From Chryseobacterium soli (GTDB lineage Bacteria > Bacteroidota > Bacteroidia > Flavobacteriales > Weeksellaceae): 64,000 bases of DNA. A program made the translations under genes and the position numbers. The notes under the pieces were generated by a model. The model was not told the origin of the DNA. It ran no database searches and was given only the letters and a program-made list of their open reading frames with translations. Location: the NCBI RefSeq assembly GCF_000737705.1, contig NZ_JPRH01000001.1, positions 744,001-808,000 of the forward strand, written 5' to 3'. Positions 8,739-18,042 of the stretch are shown here, in pieces. Position 1 is the stretch's first letter. Each line of letters opens with the position of its first letter.

Positions 8739-10097
8739 ATGTCAAATACTTTTTCCAAAATCAGAAACGCGATAGAATTATTCAGATCCATAGATTTCGA
8801 TCAGCTGAGTGCCATTTCTCAAAAAGTTGACCTTCCCAAACTGATGCAGAATTTTTCCACATTAGACGATAAACAGATGGGCGGATTAATGAAAATGCTC
8901 GATCCGAATAAAAAAAAGAAAGAATTGCCGCCTATTGATGGCGACTTTTACGATATCTACCATACACTGTCTCCTGAACAGCGGGAAATTCAGCTTAAGG
9001 TAAGAGCGTTTATGGAAAAAGAGGTCAAACCTTTAGTTAATCATTATTGGCTGAGAGACGAGTTTCCTTTCGAGCTGATCCCTAAATTTCAAAAACTGAA
9101 TATCTGCGGAGTTACCTACGAAGGATATGGCTGTCCTGGAATGCCCTTTTTAATGGAAGGCGTTATTGCGATGGAAATGGCCAGGATTGATGCCTCTATT
9201 GCTACATTCTTTGGCGTACAGTCCGGGTTGGCAATGGGCTCAATTTATATCTGCGGTTCAGAAGAACAAAAACAGAAATGGCTTCCACAGATGCAGAAAT
9301 TTGAAAAGATCGGAGCTTTCGGGTTGACAGAACCGGAAGTGGGTTCCGGTGCAGCAGGCGGTTTAACAGTAACCTGCAAAAATACGCCGGAAGGCTGGAT
9401 CCTTAATGGCCAGAAGAAATGGATCGGTAATGCAACATTTGCAGATCTGATTATCATTTGGGCAAAAGACGTAGACAGTGGAGAAGTGAAAGGATTTATT
9501 GTAGAAAAAGATAATCCTGGGTTCTCAGTTGAAAAAATTAAGGGAAAAATGGCCCTCCGAATCGTTCAGAACGGGTTGATAACCTTAAAAGACTGTATAG
9601 TAACAGAAGAAAACAGGCTGCAGAATGCCAATTCATTTAAAGATACGGCAAAAGTATTAAGAATGACCAGAGCAGGAGTGGCTTGGATGGCGACCGGCTG
9701 TGCAAGAGGAGCCTACGAGAGTGCCTTGGATTACACCAGAAAAAGAGAACAATTTGGAAAACCCATTGCTTCATTTCAAATGATTCAGGGACATCTGGTG
9801 GAAATGTTGTCTAATCTTACCGCAATGCAGACGATGGTATTCAGATTGTCTGAAATGCAGGACGAAGGTATTTTAAAAGATGAGCATGCATCCTTGGCAA
9901 AAGTATTCTGTACGTTGAGAACAAGAGATATTGTTTCCAGGGCCAGAGAAGTAATGGGTGGAAATGGAATCTTGCTGGAATATGATGTGGCAAGATTTGT
10001 AGCGGATTCCGAAGCAATCTATTCCTATGAAGGAACAAAAGAAATCAATTCCCTGATTGTCGGAAGATCAATTACCGGATTCAGTGCATTTGTATAA
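8739..10097 (+). CDS. Acyl-CoA dehydrogenase, glutaryl-CoA dehydrogenase-like
   Basis: A 452-residue flavoenzyme counted from the ATG at 8739; an upstream in-frame TTG at 8706 is less likely. After a roughly 60-residue leader (FDQLSAISQKVDLPKL and following) the acyl-CoA dehydrogenase N, middle and C domains follow. GAFGLTEPEVGSGAAG is the FAD/substrate-binding loop, YTRKREQFGKPIASFQ and the REVMGGNGI motif lie in the C domain. SYEGTKEINSLIVGR places the catalytic Glu at about 431, as in glutaryl-CoA dehydrogenase. Lysine/tryptophan degradation is a plausible role, but other branched or long acyl-CoA substrates cannot be excluded. Electrons would pass to ETF, and the module at 19000-21195 may be the membrane acceptor. 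Confidence 0.85.
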   Translation: MSNTFSKIRNAIELFRSIDFDQLSAISQKVDLPKLMQNFSTLDDKQMGGLMKMLDPNKKKKELPPIDGDFYDIYHTLSPEQREIQLKVRAFMEKEVKPLVNHYWLRDEFPFELIPKFQKLNICGVTYEGYGCPGMPFLMEGVIAMEMARIDASIATFFGVQSGLAMGSIYICGSEEQKQKWLPQMQKFEKIGAFGLTEPEVGSGAAGGLTVTCKNTPEGWILNGQKKWIGNATFADLIIIWAKDVDSGEVKGFIVEKDNPGFSVEKIKGKMALRIVQNGLITLKDCIVTEENRLQNANSFKDTAKVLRMTRAGVAWMATGCARGAYESALDYTRKREQFGKPIASFQMIQGHLVEMLSNLTAMQTMVFRLSEMQDEGILKDEHASLAKVFCTLRTRDIVSRAREVMGGNGILLEYDVARFVADSEAIYSYEGTKEINSLIVGRSITGFSAFV

Positions 10098-10114
10098 TTA
10101 TATGAGTCAGTTGT

Positions 10115-10187
10115 GAATGGTCAATAAACTTTGCGGTCAATTGTAATTAAATTTCAATAGACCGCCAAACTCAAAATTGACCATTCA
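10115..10187. repeat. Imperfect long inverted repeat between genes
   Basis: The left arm begins GAATGGTCAAT and ends GCGGTCAATTG (10115-10143); the right arm runs from CAATAGACCGCC to ATTGACCATTC (10155-10187). The arms pair over about 25 positions with a few mismatches and an 11-nt A/T-rich loop. It lies between convergent genes. It has the look of a dispersed palindromic intergenic repeat. Confidence 0.6.
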
Positions 10188-10216
10188 TCATTCACTCTTT
10201 TCAGAAAGTATTTTTC

Positions 10217-10594
10217 TCAGCTTACTAAGGCTTTATATTTTTCTTTGTTATCAATAATAATCCAGATATTGATCAGGAATAAAACAGCAGCTATGGCAAT
10301 GCCGGTAGAAGACGGAGCTCTGTACACATTATGCAGCAAAATACCTACCATTACCGGGAGAATAACAATAGCTCCCAATGCTCTTGTTTTTGGAAAGATG
10401 AATAGCAACCCTCCAATAACTTCCACAGTCCCCACCAGTGGCATCAGCCAGCCAATTTCTGTGAAAGCAGCAAATAATTTCATTTGCTCTTCTGTAAGTT
10501 TTGGCATAGGATTGTAGTGAAAAAACTTGTCAAGACCCGCATTAATAAACATAAGGCCGAAAAGCAGGCACAGAATAAATTTTACGATTTTCAT
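10217..10594 (-). CDS. DoxX-family membrane protein
   Basis: A 125-residue protein with four hydrophobic helices (about 5-22, 50-70, 75-90, 98-115). FINAGLDKFFHY near the N-terminus and LVGTVEVIGGLLFIFPKTRALGA are typical of DoxX/DoxD-like small membrane proteins. Members are linked to redox or quinone functions in some species, but none is assigned here. It is convergent with the acyl-CoA dehydrogenase gene. Confidence 0.75.
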   Translation of the reverse strand: MKIVKFILCLLFGLMFINAGLDKFFHYNPMPKLTEEQMKLFAAFTEIGWLMPLVGTVEVIGGLLFIFPKTRALGAIVILPVMVGILLHNVYRAPSSTGIAIAAVLFLINIWIIIDNKEKYKALVS

Positions 10595-10715
10595 GATTGA
10601 TGATATTTAATCAAATGTAAAACAAAAATGTTTTTCAACATGTATTTTGGAATAAAATTTATCTATTTTATTGAATTAACTTTAAATTTCATGTAATAAA
10701 TACAATTTGATTTTA

Positions 10716-10723
10716 TATTTTTG
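10716..10723 (+). promoter_or_regulatory. Bacteroidota -7 element upstream of the bacteriocin-like gene
   Basis: TATTTTTG matches TAnnTTTG and lies 30 nt before the ATG at 10754. No well-spaced TTTG -33 box is visible. Confidence 0.5.
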
Positions 10724-10753
10724 CTAAACAAATCAAACTAAATTAATAGTATT

Positions 10754-11008
10754 ATGTTGAAAAATCTTCAAAAACTAAATCGTAGTGAATTAAAAGAGAT
10801 TAATGGAGGGATAGGTATTGGCCCTTGTGATATCGGTCCTGTTGGATGTCCATGTAAAATCCCTGCCGGTGATCCATGTCTTGGTGGTGGAGGTGATCCC
10901 GGAGGTCCTGGTGGGGATCCTGTAGGATATTGCCCGGACAGTCATACTTATATTCCTTGTACCCAAAGCTGTCCAAACGGAATGAGTCCGTTTTGTGCCA
11001 TAGGATAA
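10754..11008 (+). CDS. Double-glycine leader, Cys/Gly/Pro-rich bacteriocin-like peptide
   Basis: An 84-residue precursor. Residues 1-19 (MLKNLQKLNRSELKEINGG) form a classic double-glycine leader of the kind cut by C39-peptidase ABC exporters, with the conserved L...S..EL..I.GG spacing. The core (20-84) has eight cysteines, including a CPC, a CxxxC, and a central Gly/Pro/Asp repeat (about 43-56). Eight Cys could form four disulfides. Short genes with this leader are common in Chryseobacterium and are labelled 'bacteriocin-like', but antimicrobial activity is not established. No exporter, immunity or modification gene is adjacent. It has its own -7 element and a strong terminator, so it is a single-gene unit. 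Confidence 0.8.
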   Translation: MLKNLQKLNRSELKEINGGIGIGPCDIGPVGCPCKIPAGDPCLGGGGDPGGPGGDPVGYCPDSHTYIPCTQSCPNGMSPFCAIG

Positions 11009-11016
11009 AAAATACG

Positions 11017-11043
11017 AAAGCCCTCTCTTTGAGGGCTTTTTGT
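11017..11043 (+). terminator. Intrinsic terminator of the bacteriocin-like gene
   Basis: Nine-bp stem AAAGCCCTC / GAGGGCTTT with loop TCTTT, followed by TT and a T-rich tail; it begins 8 nt after the stop codon. Confidence 0.9.
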
Positions 11044-11076
11044 TTGAATTATAGTAAAGGTATAGTATTGCTACTG

Positions 11077-11739
11077 TTATGAAAATTGTACTAAGAAATA
11101 GCCTGCCTCATTACCTTCCTGTAATTTTTTTGCTCTATTATCGGCGAAAATATAACCAATGCCACCACCGAATAATCCCTCATGCAGAGGACTGATTTTT
11201 TTGATATCCGAGTCCAGTAACTGAGTGATAAAATAATAGCGTGGGCTTTCATATAACGGATCTTGCAGCCAGCAAGGCCGACCTAAAACTTTACTGATAC
11301 CAATCCCACTGTCGGGATCATTCAATTCCTCTTCCATTTGTTCGCTGGTTAAGGGCTGCTGAGCAATATAGGTTTTTGGAATTGGATCTTCAAGAGTCGC
11401 TGGGGTGAGTTCTATTTCTGCCAGGGTATGAAGCAGCACCTTACTGTATCCAAGCGACAGCTTGTCCATTTCGCTTTGCTGATGTACGGTGAATTGACGT
11501 GTTGAAGAATGTTTATATATATTGCTTTCCTTTTCCACAGAAATGAATACGGTCAGCGCCATACCTGATGGTATGAAGGGAATACTGAGGAAACTCGATG
11601 TCATCGTCAGTAACGGCATCATCAGTTTACCTGTCTTCGGGTCTTTTGGCCAAAGAGCAGGATCGGTGAGCCATGCACCTCCGCCTATCTGTCCAAGGTT
11701 CTGGTTCTGTTCAGAAAAAATAATTTGATTGATACCCAT
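11077..11739 (-). CDS. DUF1963/YwqG-like protein
   Basis: A 220-residue soluble protein without a signal peptide. The early GQIGGGAWLTDPALWPKDPKTGKLM resembles the GGxAWLPxxxxWP opening of DUF1963 (YwqG-like) proteins, and the ending GIGYIFADNRAKK...GYFLVQFS resembles the family's closing beta strands. The middle part is less typical. Function is unknown for the family. It is followed after 24 nt (upstream on the coding strand) by the AI-2E permease gene, so the two may be co-transcribed. Confidence 0.5.
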   Translation of the reverse strand: MGINQIIFSEQNQNLGQIGGGAWLTDPALWPKDPKTGKLMMPLLTMTSSFLSIPFIPSGMALTVFISVEKESNIYKHSSTRQFTVHQQSEMDKLSLGYSKVLLHTLAEIELTPATLEDPIPKTYIAQQPLTSEQMEEELNDPDSGIGISKVLGRPCWLQDPLYESPRYYFITQLLDSDIKKISPLHEGLFGGGIGYIFADNRAKKLQEGNEAGYFLVQFS

Positions 11740-11763
11740 AAGTGGTGATCATTAGCTGATATG

Positions 11764-12876
11764 TTAATCCATTTCTTTTAAAGTGATATTCTTGGATATT
11801 TTATAACTCTTTTTCTTTTTGTGGGGCCTTTCTTCTTCCCCAAGCAATTTACCCCAGGGTTTCAAACCGTCAATTCTTTCAAAAATAATTTTAATAATCG
11901 CAATAGCCGGGATACAGAGAAACATTCCTGCAATTCCCCAAAGGTGCTCTCCTAAAATGATTCCGATAAAAGAAAACAGGGCATTGATTTTTACTTTTGA
12001 ACCAACCACAAATGGCAGCACAATATTTCCGTCAATGATATGGACTCCAATATAACCAATAACGACATAGATACATGTTGAAGGTGTACCTGTTGCAAAG
12101 GCGATGAAACATGAGATTAAAAGGGAGATAAAGATTCCCAGATAAGGAATCACATTTAATAATCCGGTAAGAACAGCCAGAAGAACTGCATATTTAACTC
12201 CAAAAACAGTAAGAACGATTGAAGCAAGGGTTGAAACAATCAATACCTGAAGACAGAGTCCGGTAATGTATTTTTTCGTCATGATGCGAATTTCCGTAAC
12301 CACTTCCTGCACACTTGTTTTATGTTTTTCGTTAAAAACATTGACAATGAAATTATTCAATACTCTTCTGTAATTTAAAATGAAGATGAAAAACAGGATG
12401 AAAAATAATATAAATCCAAGCCCTGTTGAAAATATTCCGAAAGTAAAGCCTAAAATCACGCCGGAAGAAGATAAAAGTTTGTTTAACCCCTGATCTATAT
12501 ATCCCAACTGTTCATCAATTTTAACATGGAACGTTTCAGAAACCCACTTTTGAAGATTATGAAAAACAGTATTGAACTGCATTCTAAGATGCGGAAGATC
12601 CTTGCTGAAATTAGATAATTGTGATCCGAAAAAGTAGATAAGTCCCGTTAAAATTACCAGCATGATCATCACAGAAGTCATGGTAGAGATTGATCGCGGG
12701 AATCTCAGTCTTCTTTCCATAAACGTTGCAATAGGCAAAAACAGCATCGCCATTAAGAAAGCAAAGAAAAAAGGGGCTAAAATACTTTGTCCCAGCACAA
12801 GCAGGTATCCGATACCGATGACGGACACAACAACGAGGGTGAGATTAACAAGGAAAGGAAGTTTGAGAAAATTCAT
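11764..12876 (-). CDS. AI-2E transporter family (PerM/YdiK-like) permease
   Basis: A 370-residue membrane protein with the usual seven or eight helices: two or three at 10-90, a pair at about 145-170, and three or four from 205 to 325. VLTGLLNVIPYLGIFISLL and the C-terminal LGEHLWGIAGMFLCIPAIAIIKII are strong signatures of this family. A Lys-rich cytoplasmic tail follows (EEERPHKKKKSYK). Some members export autoinducer-2, others are Na+/H+ antiporters; the substrate cannot be deduced here. Confidence 0.85.
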   Translation of the reverse strand: MNFLKLPFLVNLTLVVVSVIGIGYLLVLGQSILAPFFFAFLMAMLFLPIATFMERRLRFPRSISTMTSVMIMLVILTGLIYFFGSQLSNFSKDLPHLRMQFNTVFHNLQKWVSETFHVKIDEQLGYIDQGLNKLLSSSGVILGFTFGIFSTGLGFILFFILFFIFILNYRRVLNNFIVNVFNEKHKTSVQEVVTEIRIMTKKYITGLCLQVLIVSTLASIVLTVFGVKYAVLLAVLTGLLNVIPYLGIFISLLISCFIAFATGTPSTCIYVVIGYIGVHIIDGNIVLPFVVGSKVKINALFSFIGIILGEHLWGIAGMFLCIPAIAIIKIIFERIDGLKPWGKLLGEEERPHKKKKSYKISKNITLKEMD

Positions 12877-13040
12877 AGTTTCAAGTGTGTATTATAAAAG
12901 TAACAAAAGCTGTGGAATTTAAGTTAAAAAAAACTTAAATTCTTTTTGTTTAAGCAAATTCTATTCCGTGAAGTAACTAAAGGACTTTATTCTGTTTCGC
13001 AGAGATAAAAAAAATACTTTGTTTTTTTAATGAAAAGAAA

Positions 13041-13068
13041 AACACATCCCAAAAATTTGAGATGTGTT
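13041..13068 (-). terminator. Intrinsic terminator after lon
   Basis: Arms AACACATC (13041-13048) and GATGTGTT (13061-13068), extended through one mismatch by CAAA/TTTG. On the minus strand the hairpin runs into TTTTTCTTTTC. It lies about 30 nt beyond the lon stop. Confidence 0.8.
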
Positions 13069-13095
13069 GATATATTGATAAGTTATAACAAATTG

Positions 13096-15501
13096 TTATT
13101 TTTCAATCGCAATTTCAATTACTTCTTCCATTCTGTTGACATAGTGTACTTTAAGATCTTTTAAATAATCTTTTTTAATTTCTTCTACATCTTTTCTGTT
13201 GGCCTCGCAAAGAATAACATCTTTAATACCTGCACGGGTAGCCGCCAGAAGTTTTTCTTTAATTCCACCCACAGGAAGAACTTTTCCTCGCAAGGTAATT
13301 TCTCCGGTCATGGCAAGATGAGGTTTCACTTTTTTATTTTTAAATGAAGAAACCATTGATGTCAGCATCGCGATTCCTGCAGAAGGTCCGTCTTTTGGAG
13401 TAGCTCCTTCGGGAACGTGTACATGAATATTCTTTTTATCGATATCCTCCTGGCTGATTCCAAGCTCATCATGTTTAGCTTTGATATATTCCAAAGCAAT
13501 CGTCGCCGATTCTTTCATGACAGTTCCCAGGTTACCGGTCATCGTCAGGGTCCCTTTTCCATTGCTTAAAATACTCTCAATGAATAAGATATCACCTCCT
13601 ACGCTGGTCCAGGCCAATCCTGTAACAACACCCGGAACTCCGGTAATTTCAGAAATGCTTTTCGGCCTCGGCACTCCAAGAATTTCGTCTACTTTTTCCA
13701 GAGAAATTTTAGGATCGTATTCTTTTAATAAAGCAGTCTGCAAAGCGACCCAACGGGCAATACCTGCGATTCTTTTTTCCAGCGTTCTTACGCCGCTTTC
13801 GGAAGTATGAGCTTCAATAATATGCTTCAGTTCAGGATTTCCCAGTTTGAATGATTTGGTATCCAATCCGTTCTCTTCCTGCTGCTTTTTGATAAGGTGT
13901 CTTTTTGCAATTTCAATTTTTTCTTCCAGTGTGTATCCGGCGATCTGAATGATCTCCATTCGGTCTAGTAACGGAGTCTGAATCGTAGAAAGTGAATTGG
14001 CGGTTGCCAGAAACATCACTTTTGACAAATCATAACCCATTTCCAGGAAGTTATCATAAAATGCTTTATTTTGTTCAGGATCAAGAACTTCAAGCAAAGC
14101 AGAACTTGGATCTCCATGAATTCCTTTTCCTACTTTGTCAATCTCATCCAAAACAATCACAGGATTTGAGGTTCCTGATTTTTTGATGGACTGAAGAATT
14201 CTTCCGGCCATAGCACCAATATAGGTTTTTCTATGCCCTCTGATTTCGCTCTCGTCATGAAGTCCGCCTAAAGAAACACGAACATATTTTCTTCCCAGTG
14301 CATCTGCAACAGATTTTCCTAAGGAAGTTTTACCTACTCCCGGAGGCCCTACCAGTAAAAGGATAGGAGACTTCATATTGTTCTTTAATTTTAAAACAGC
14401 GATGTGCTCTAAAATTCTTTTCTTAATATCTTCCAGTCCGAAATGGGCTTTATCTAAAACCTTTTCAGCCTTTGCAATGTCAAAAAGATCTTTGGTATAG
14501 GTCTCCCACGGAAGATCTGTAAAGAAATCCAGATAGTTTCTCTGTACATTGTAATCCGGAGAATTAGGGTTTTGACGCTGCAGTCTTCCAATTTCTTTTT
14601 GAAAATGCTCCTCAACTTCAAGACTCCATTTCTTGTCTTTAGCTTTATTGATCAGATCTTCAACATCACTCTCAGGTCCACCTCCCAGTTCGTCCTGGAT
14701 GGTTCTGATCTGCTGGTTCAGAAAATATTCTCTCTGCTGTTTGTCAAGGTCTTTGGAGGTCTTCTGATGTATCTGATTTCTCAATTCTAATTTTCTGAAA
14801 TCTTCATGCATCATTTCATAACATCTGTTCGCTCTTTCCATTAAGTTTTTCTCTTCAAGCAGCTTCTGCTTTTCGATAGAACCAAAATTCGCGTTGGTAC
14901 AGATGAAATTTAGTAAATCATCATTATTATTGATGTTTTTGATGGCAAAATTCGCCGCATTCGGAATATTAGGATCCAGTTCAATGATTTTTAAAGCCAG
15001 ATCTTTAACATTCTCTAATAATGCTTCGTATTCTTCCTTATTCTTAGGTTTTGAATCTTTCAATTTTGAAATCTCTGCCTTGAAATAAGGTTTGGTTTCT
15101 ACAAAATTCTTAATTTTAAACCGGTGAAAACCTTTGGTAATGGCTGTAATATTGCCTTCCGGAAGTTTTATTATTTTAATAATTTTTGCCAGTGTACCAG
15201 TTTGGTAAATGTCTTTTTCAGTCGGTTGTTCCAGGTCAGAGTTTTTCTGGCTTACGATTCCGATGAAATCTCCGTTTTTTTGTGCTTCTTCAAGAAGCTG
15301 TATCGATGTTTTTCTTCCAGCAGTAATAGGAATTACCACATTGGGGAACATGACCATATTTCTTACGGGAAGTATAGGGAATATTTTTTGTTCGGAATTT
15401 TTATCAGTCTCCGAAAAATCGGAAAGATTGATTTCTTCAGCTACGATATCAAATCCATCGCTAATCATTTCCTCTAAACTAATATCTTCAAATTCTGTCA
15501 T
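13096..15501 (-). CDS. lon: ATP-dependent protease Lon
   Basis: An 801-residue LonA protease. The order is the N-terminal substrate domain ([15 protein letters not shown] near 42), a coiled-coil region at about 220-290, the AAA+ module with Walker A GPPGVGKT (about 366) and Walker B VIVLDEID, then the protease domain with catalytic Ser707 in DGPSAGIAM and Lys750 in GIKEKLL. It degrades misfolded and regulatory proteins in the cytosol. A perfect palindrome (15511-15527) lies 10 nt upstream of the start codon and may be an operator or an RNA hairpin. A terminator isolates it downstream. Confidence 0.97.
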   Translation of the reverse strand: MTEFEDISLEEMISDGFDIVAEEINLSDFSETDKNSEQKIFPILPVRNMVMFPNVVIPITAGRKTSIQLLEEAQKNGDFIGIVSQKNSDLEQPTEKDIYQTGTLAKIIKIIKLPEGNITAITKGFHRFKIKNFVETKPYFKAEISKLKDSKPKNKEEYEALLENVKDLALKIIELDPNIPNAANFAIKNINNNDDLLNFICTNANFGSIEKQKLLEEKNLMERANRCYEMMHEDFRKLELRNQIHQKTSKDLDKQQREYFLNQQIRTIQDELGGGPESDVEDLINKAKDKKWSLEVEEHFQKEIGRLQRQNPNSPDYNVQRNYLDFFTDLPWETYTKDLFDIAKAEKVLDKAHFGLEDIKKRILEHIAVLKLKNNMKSPILLLVGPPGVGKTSLGKSVADALGRKYVRVSLGGLHDESEIRGHRKTYIGAMAGRILQSIKKSGTSNPVIVLDEIDKVGKGIHGDPSSALLEVLDPEQNKAFYDNFLEMGYDLSKVMFLATANSLSTIQTPLLDRMEIIQIAGYTLEEKIEIAKRHLIKKQQEENGLDTKSFKLGNPELKHIIEAHTSESGVRTLEKRIAGIARWVALQTALLKEYDPKISLEKVDEILGVPRPKSISEITGVPGVVTGLAWTSVGGDILFIESILSNGKGTLTMTGNLGTVMKESATIALEYIKAKHDELGISQEDIDKKNIHVHVPEGATPKDGPSAGIAMLTSMVSSFKNKKVKPHLAMTGEITLRGKVLPVGGIKEKLLAATRAGIKDVILCEANRKDVEEIKKDYLKDLKVHYVNRMEEVIEIAIEK

Positions 15502-15510
15502 AGTTAATCG

Positions 15511-15527
15511 AATGACAAATTGTCATT
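15511..15527. promoter_or_regulatory. Perfect palindrome immediately upstream of lon
   Basis: AATGACAA-A-TTGTCATT, 8-bp arms around one central base, ending 9 nt before the lon start codon. The position in the leader suits a repressor operator or a small hairpin at the ribosome landing site. Which, if either, is unknown. Confidence 0.5.
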
Positions 15528-15761
15528 TTCGTTTTAAATCGTTAAAGTGATATTTCATGATATACCTTGAAAAATAGTGGCATAGTATGATTTGCTAAAA
15601 ATGCACAATACTTATGCCATTTGTTTTTTGCTAAAAAATATGGCCAAAATTTCCTTTTTTACATAATTTTAATTTTAAAAAATTAAAAAGACCGCTTTGA
15701 TTTCTGTAATTTCTTAAAAATGTGTATTTTCGCAAACTGATAAAAAACTATAATTTATAAA

Positions 15762-17915
15762 ATGGCAATTTTAGGACAGATTAGGAACAGACCTTGGCTT
15801 TTGATGGGAGTAATTGCATTGGCGCTTTTAGCGTTCTTGGTAAACCCGGATAGTATCGATAAGGTTTTTGGTAAAAATCCTGATGTTTTAGGAAAAGTAA
15901 ATGGTGAAAAAATTACCCGTGAGGAGTATAATGATCAACTTTTCATTCTACAACAGCAGGCTGAGCAGCAAGGTCAACCGAAAAATGGCCTTGAAGAACA
16001 GGCTTGGCAGTTACTTGTGCAATCTAAGCTTATCAAACAGCAGTTTGAAAAATTAGGCTTTGAATTAACGGAAGATTACTTTTGGAGTCAAATCCAGTAT
16101 GATCAGATGTTTGCACAGAACAAACAGTTCTTTGATGAGAAAGGGAATTTCAAAACTCAGGACCTTAAAAAAGAAATTGAAAACTTAAAAAACACCAACG
16201 CTGATGGCTATAACCAATGGTTGAAAACCAGAAAAACAATCGAATACCGATTGATGGCGAGACAGGTGTTTTCTAATATTTCCATTGGAGTTACTACCGG
16301 TAAAAAAGAAGCTGAAGAATTAATGAAGCAGAGAGATCAGTTAGCTGATATCGACTATGTGAAAATAGATTACGCAGCGTATCTTCAGAAAACTAAAATC
16401 AACGTTTCTACGGATGATCTTGCTAATTATATCAAGCAGCATCCGGTAATGTTCAAAGCAGAAGCAAGCAGAAATATTGGTATTGCTTATTTTCCTTCTC
16501 AGGCAAGTGCTGCTGATGATGCAGCCGCTCAGAAAGAGATTACAAAATTGTATTCCGGAGGAACAGATGCTAGCGGTGGAACAGAGAATTTCCAGAACAC
16601 TAAGAATGATTCTATGTTCGTAACGGCAAACTCTGATACCCCTTTCAACAACCAGTATGTGAAGCCTACTCAATTACCGCAAGCTATCCAGGCACAGATC
16701 CCGGCGGCGGCAGTAGGGCAGACTTTTGGTCCTTACAAAGAGCAGAACTATTATGTAGTTTCTAAACTAGTAGGTAAAAAGACTTCAGATTCTACGTTAT
16801 CAAGACATATCCTTATTGCATTTAAAGGAAGCCCGGCAGGACAAGGCGTTACAAGATCTAAAGAGGAAGCTAAGAAGTTAGCAGATTCTATCGGAGCAAT
16901 TGTAAAAGCTAATCCGGCTAAATTTACAGATTATATCAAACTTTCTAATGATCCTAGTTCTGCTGCTCAAGGTGGAAGCTTAGGCTGGACAACTCCAGAA
17001 ACTCCTTTCGTTCCTGAATTCTTAACTTATTTAGCGAACAATCCTAAAGGAGCTACAGGGGTGGTAGAAACTCAGTTTGGATACCATATCATCAATATTG
17101 AAGATAAGAAAGCAGGATCAATGGGGTATAAAGTAGCCAATCTTACGAAAGCAATTAAGCCTTCTGATGCTACTGAAGCTGAAACTGATAAAAAAGCAAG
17201 AAGATTTATCCAGCAGGTACAAGGGAAATCTTTCAATGATTTCGTGAATATCGCTAAAAAAGGAAACTACCAATTCTCGAATCCTAAGTCTGCAAAAAGA
17301 TTTGACGGACAGCTTCAAGGGTTAGGAACAGATAAAGATTCTGAAATCTTAGCTTGGGCATTTGACAAAAAGAGATCTAAAGGAGACACTGAATTCTTTA
17401 CTGTAGAAGGTACAGGAGATAAAATTGTAGTGTATCTAAACGGAAAACAAGAAAAAGGACTTGCTGATCCAGAATCAGTAAGAGACCAGATTGAAGTTAT
17501 CGTAAAAAATAAATTGGCAGCGAAACAAATCTCTGATAAGATTACAGCCGCTAAAGCTTCAAGCTTAGATCAAATTGCTAAACTATTTGCATCATCAAAG
17601 CAAACTGCTCAGGTTAACCTATTGAACCCGTCTGTGGCTGGAGCTATGGAACCTAAAGTGGCAGGTGCAGCATTTGGTGTGGCAAAAGGAAAATTATCTA
17701 ATCCTGTTGAAGGAGGAACAGGGGTTTATGTTTTGATCAAAAAGAACGAAACAACCAACAAACAACCTGGTGACCTTAAACAATTCACAGAGTCTATTAC
17801 TCAAAGAAATGCAGGAATGTTCGGACAGGCTTGGATGAAGAGCCTTCAGGATAATGCAGCGATCGATGACTACAGAATCGAAATCTGGAACAAGGTAGGA
17901 AATCAGCAACATTAA
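15762..17915 (+). CDS. PpiD-like periplasmic peptidyl-prolyl isomerase/foldase
   Basis: A 717-residue membrane-anchored foldase. One N-terminal helix (about 12-29) is followed by a SurA-N-like chaperone region (about 35-160) and a parvulin-type rotamase domain at about 345-455 (SRHILIAFKGSP ... AAQGGSLGWTTPETPFVPEF ... VETQFGYHIINIED). The C-terminal third is a second, degenerate rotamase-like region. The length is a little over E. coli PpiD. It should act on outer-membrane proteins leaving the Sec translocon. Divergent from lon; a TATTTTCG box at 15725-15732 is a candidate -7 element. A strong terminator ends the gene. Confidence 0.9.
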   Translation: MAILGQIRNRPWLLMGVIALALLAFLVNPDSIDKVFGKNPDVLGKVNGEKITREEYNDQLFILQQQAEQQGQPKNGLEEQAWQLLVQSKLIKQQFEKLGFELTEDYFWSQIQYDQMFAQNKQFFDEKGNFKTQDLKKEIENLKNTNADGYNQWLKTRKTIEYRLMARQVFSNISIGVTTGKKEAEELMKQRDQLADIDYVKIDYAAYLQKTKINVSTDDLANYIKQHPVMFKAEASRNIGIAYFPSQASAADDAAAQKEITKLYSGGTDASGGTENFQNTKNDSMFVTANSDTPFNNQYVKPTQLPQAIQAQIPAAAVGQTFGPYKEQNYYVVSKLVGKKTSDSTLSRHILIAFKGSPAGQGVTRSKEEAKKLADSIGAIVKANPAKFTDYIKLSNDPSSAAQGGSLGWTTPETPFVPEFLTYLANNPKGATGVVETQFGYHIINIEDKKAGSMGYKVANLTKAIKPSDATEAETDKKARRFIQQVQGKSFNDFVNIAKKGNYQFSNPKSAKRFDGQLQGLGTDKDSEILAWAFDKKRSKGDTEFFTVEGTGDKIVVYLNGKQEKGLADPESVRDQIEVIVKNKLAAKQISDKITAAKASSLDQIAKLFASSKQTAQVNLLNPSVAGAMEPKVAGAAFGVAKGKLSNPVEGGTGVYVLIKKNETTNKQPGDLKQFTESITQRNAGMFGQAWMKSLQDNAAIDDYRIEIWNKVGNQQH

Positions 17916-17934
17916 GAAATTAATTCACATCTAT

Positions 17935-17967
17935 AAAAAGCAGCAAAATATTTTGCTGCTTTTTTTG
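17935..17967 (+). terminator. Intrinsic terminator after the ppiD-like gene
   Basis: Arms AAAAAGCAGCAAAAT and ATTTTGCTGCTTTTT meet with almost no loop, followed by extra T residues. It starts 20 nt after the stop. Confidence 0.9.
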
Positions 17968-18012
17968 TATTTAACGCAGAGCAATAAAGAAAGACATTAA
18001 TTTAAAATGTGT

Positions 18013-18020
18013 TATATTTG
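18013..18020 (+). promoter_or_regulatory. -7 element upstream of the mlaD-like gene
   Basis: TATATTTG fits TAnnTTTG. The predicted RNA start near 18027 would give a 16-nt leader before the GTG at 18043, supporting that rare start codon. Confidence 0.55.
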
Positions 18021-18042
18021 CTCATTAGAAAAAATTTAGCAA

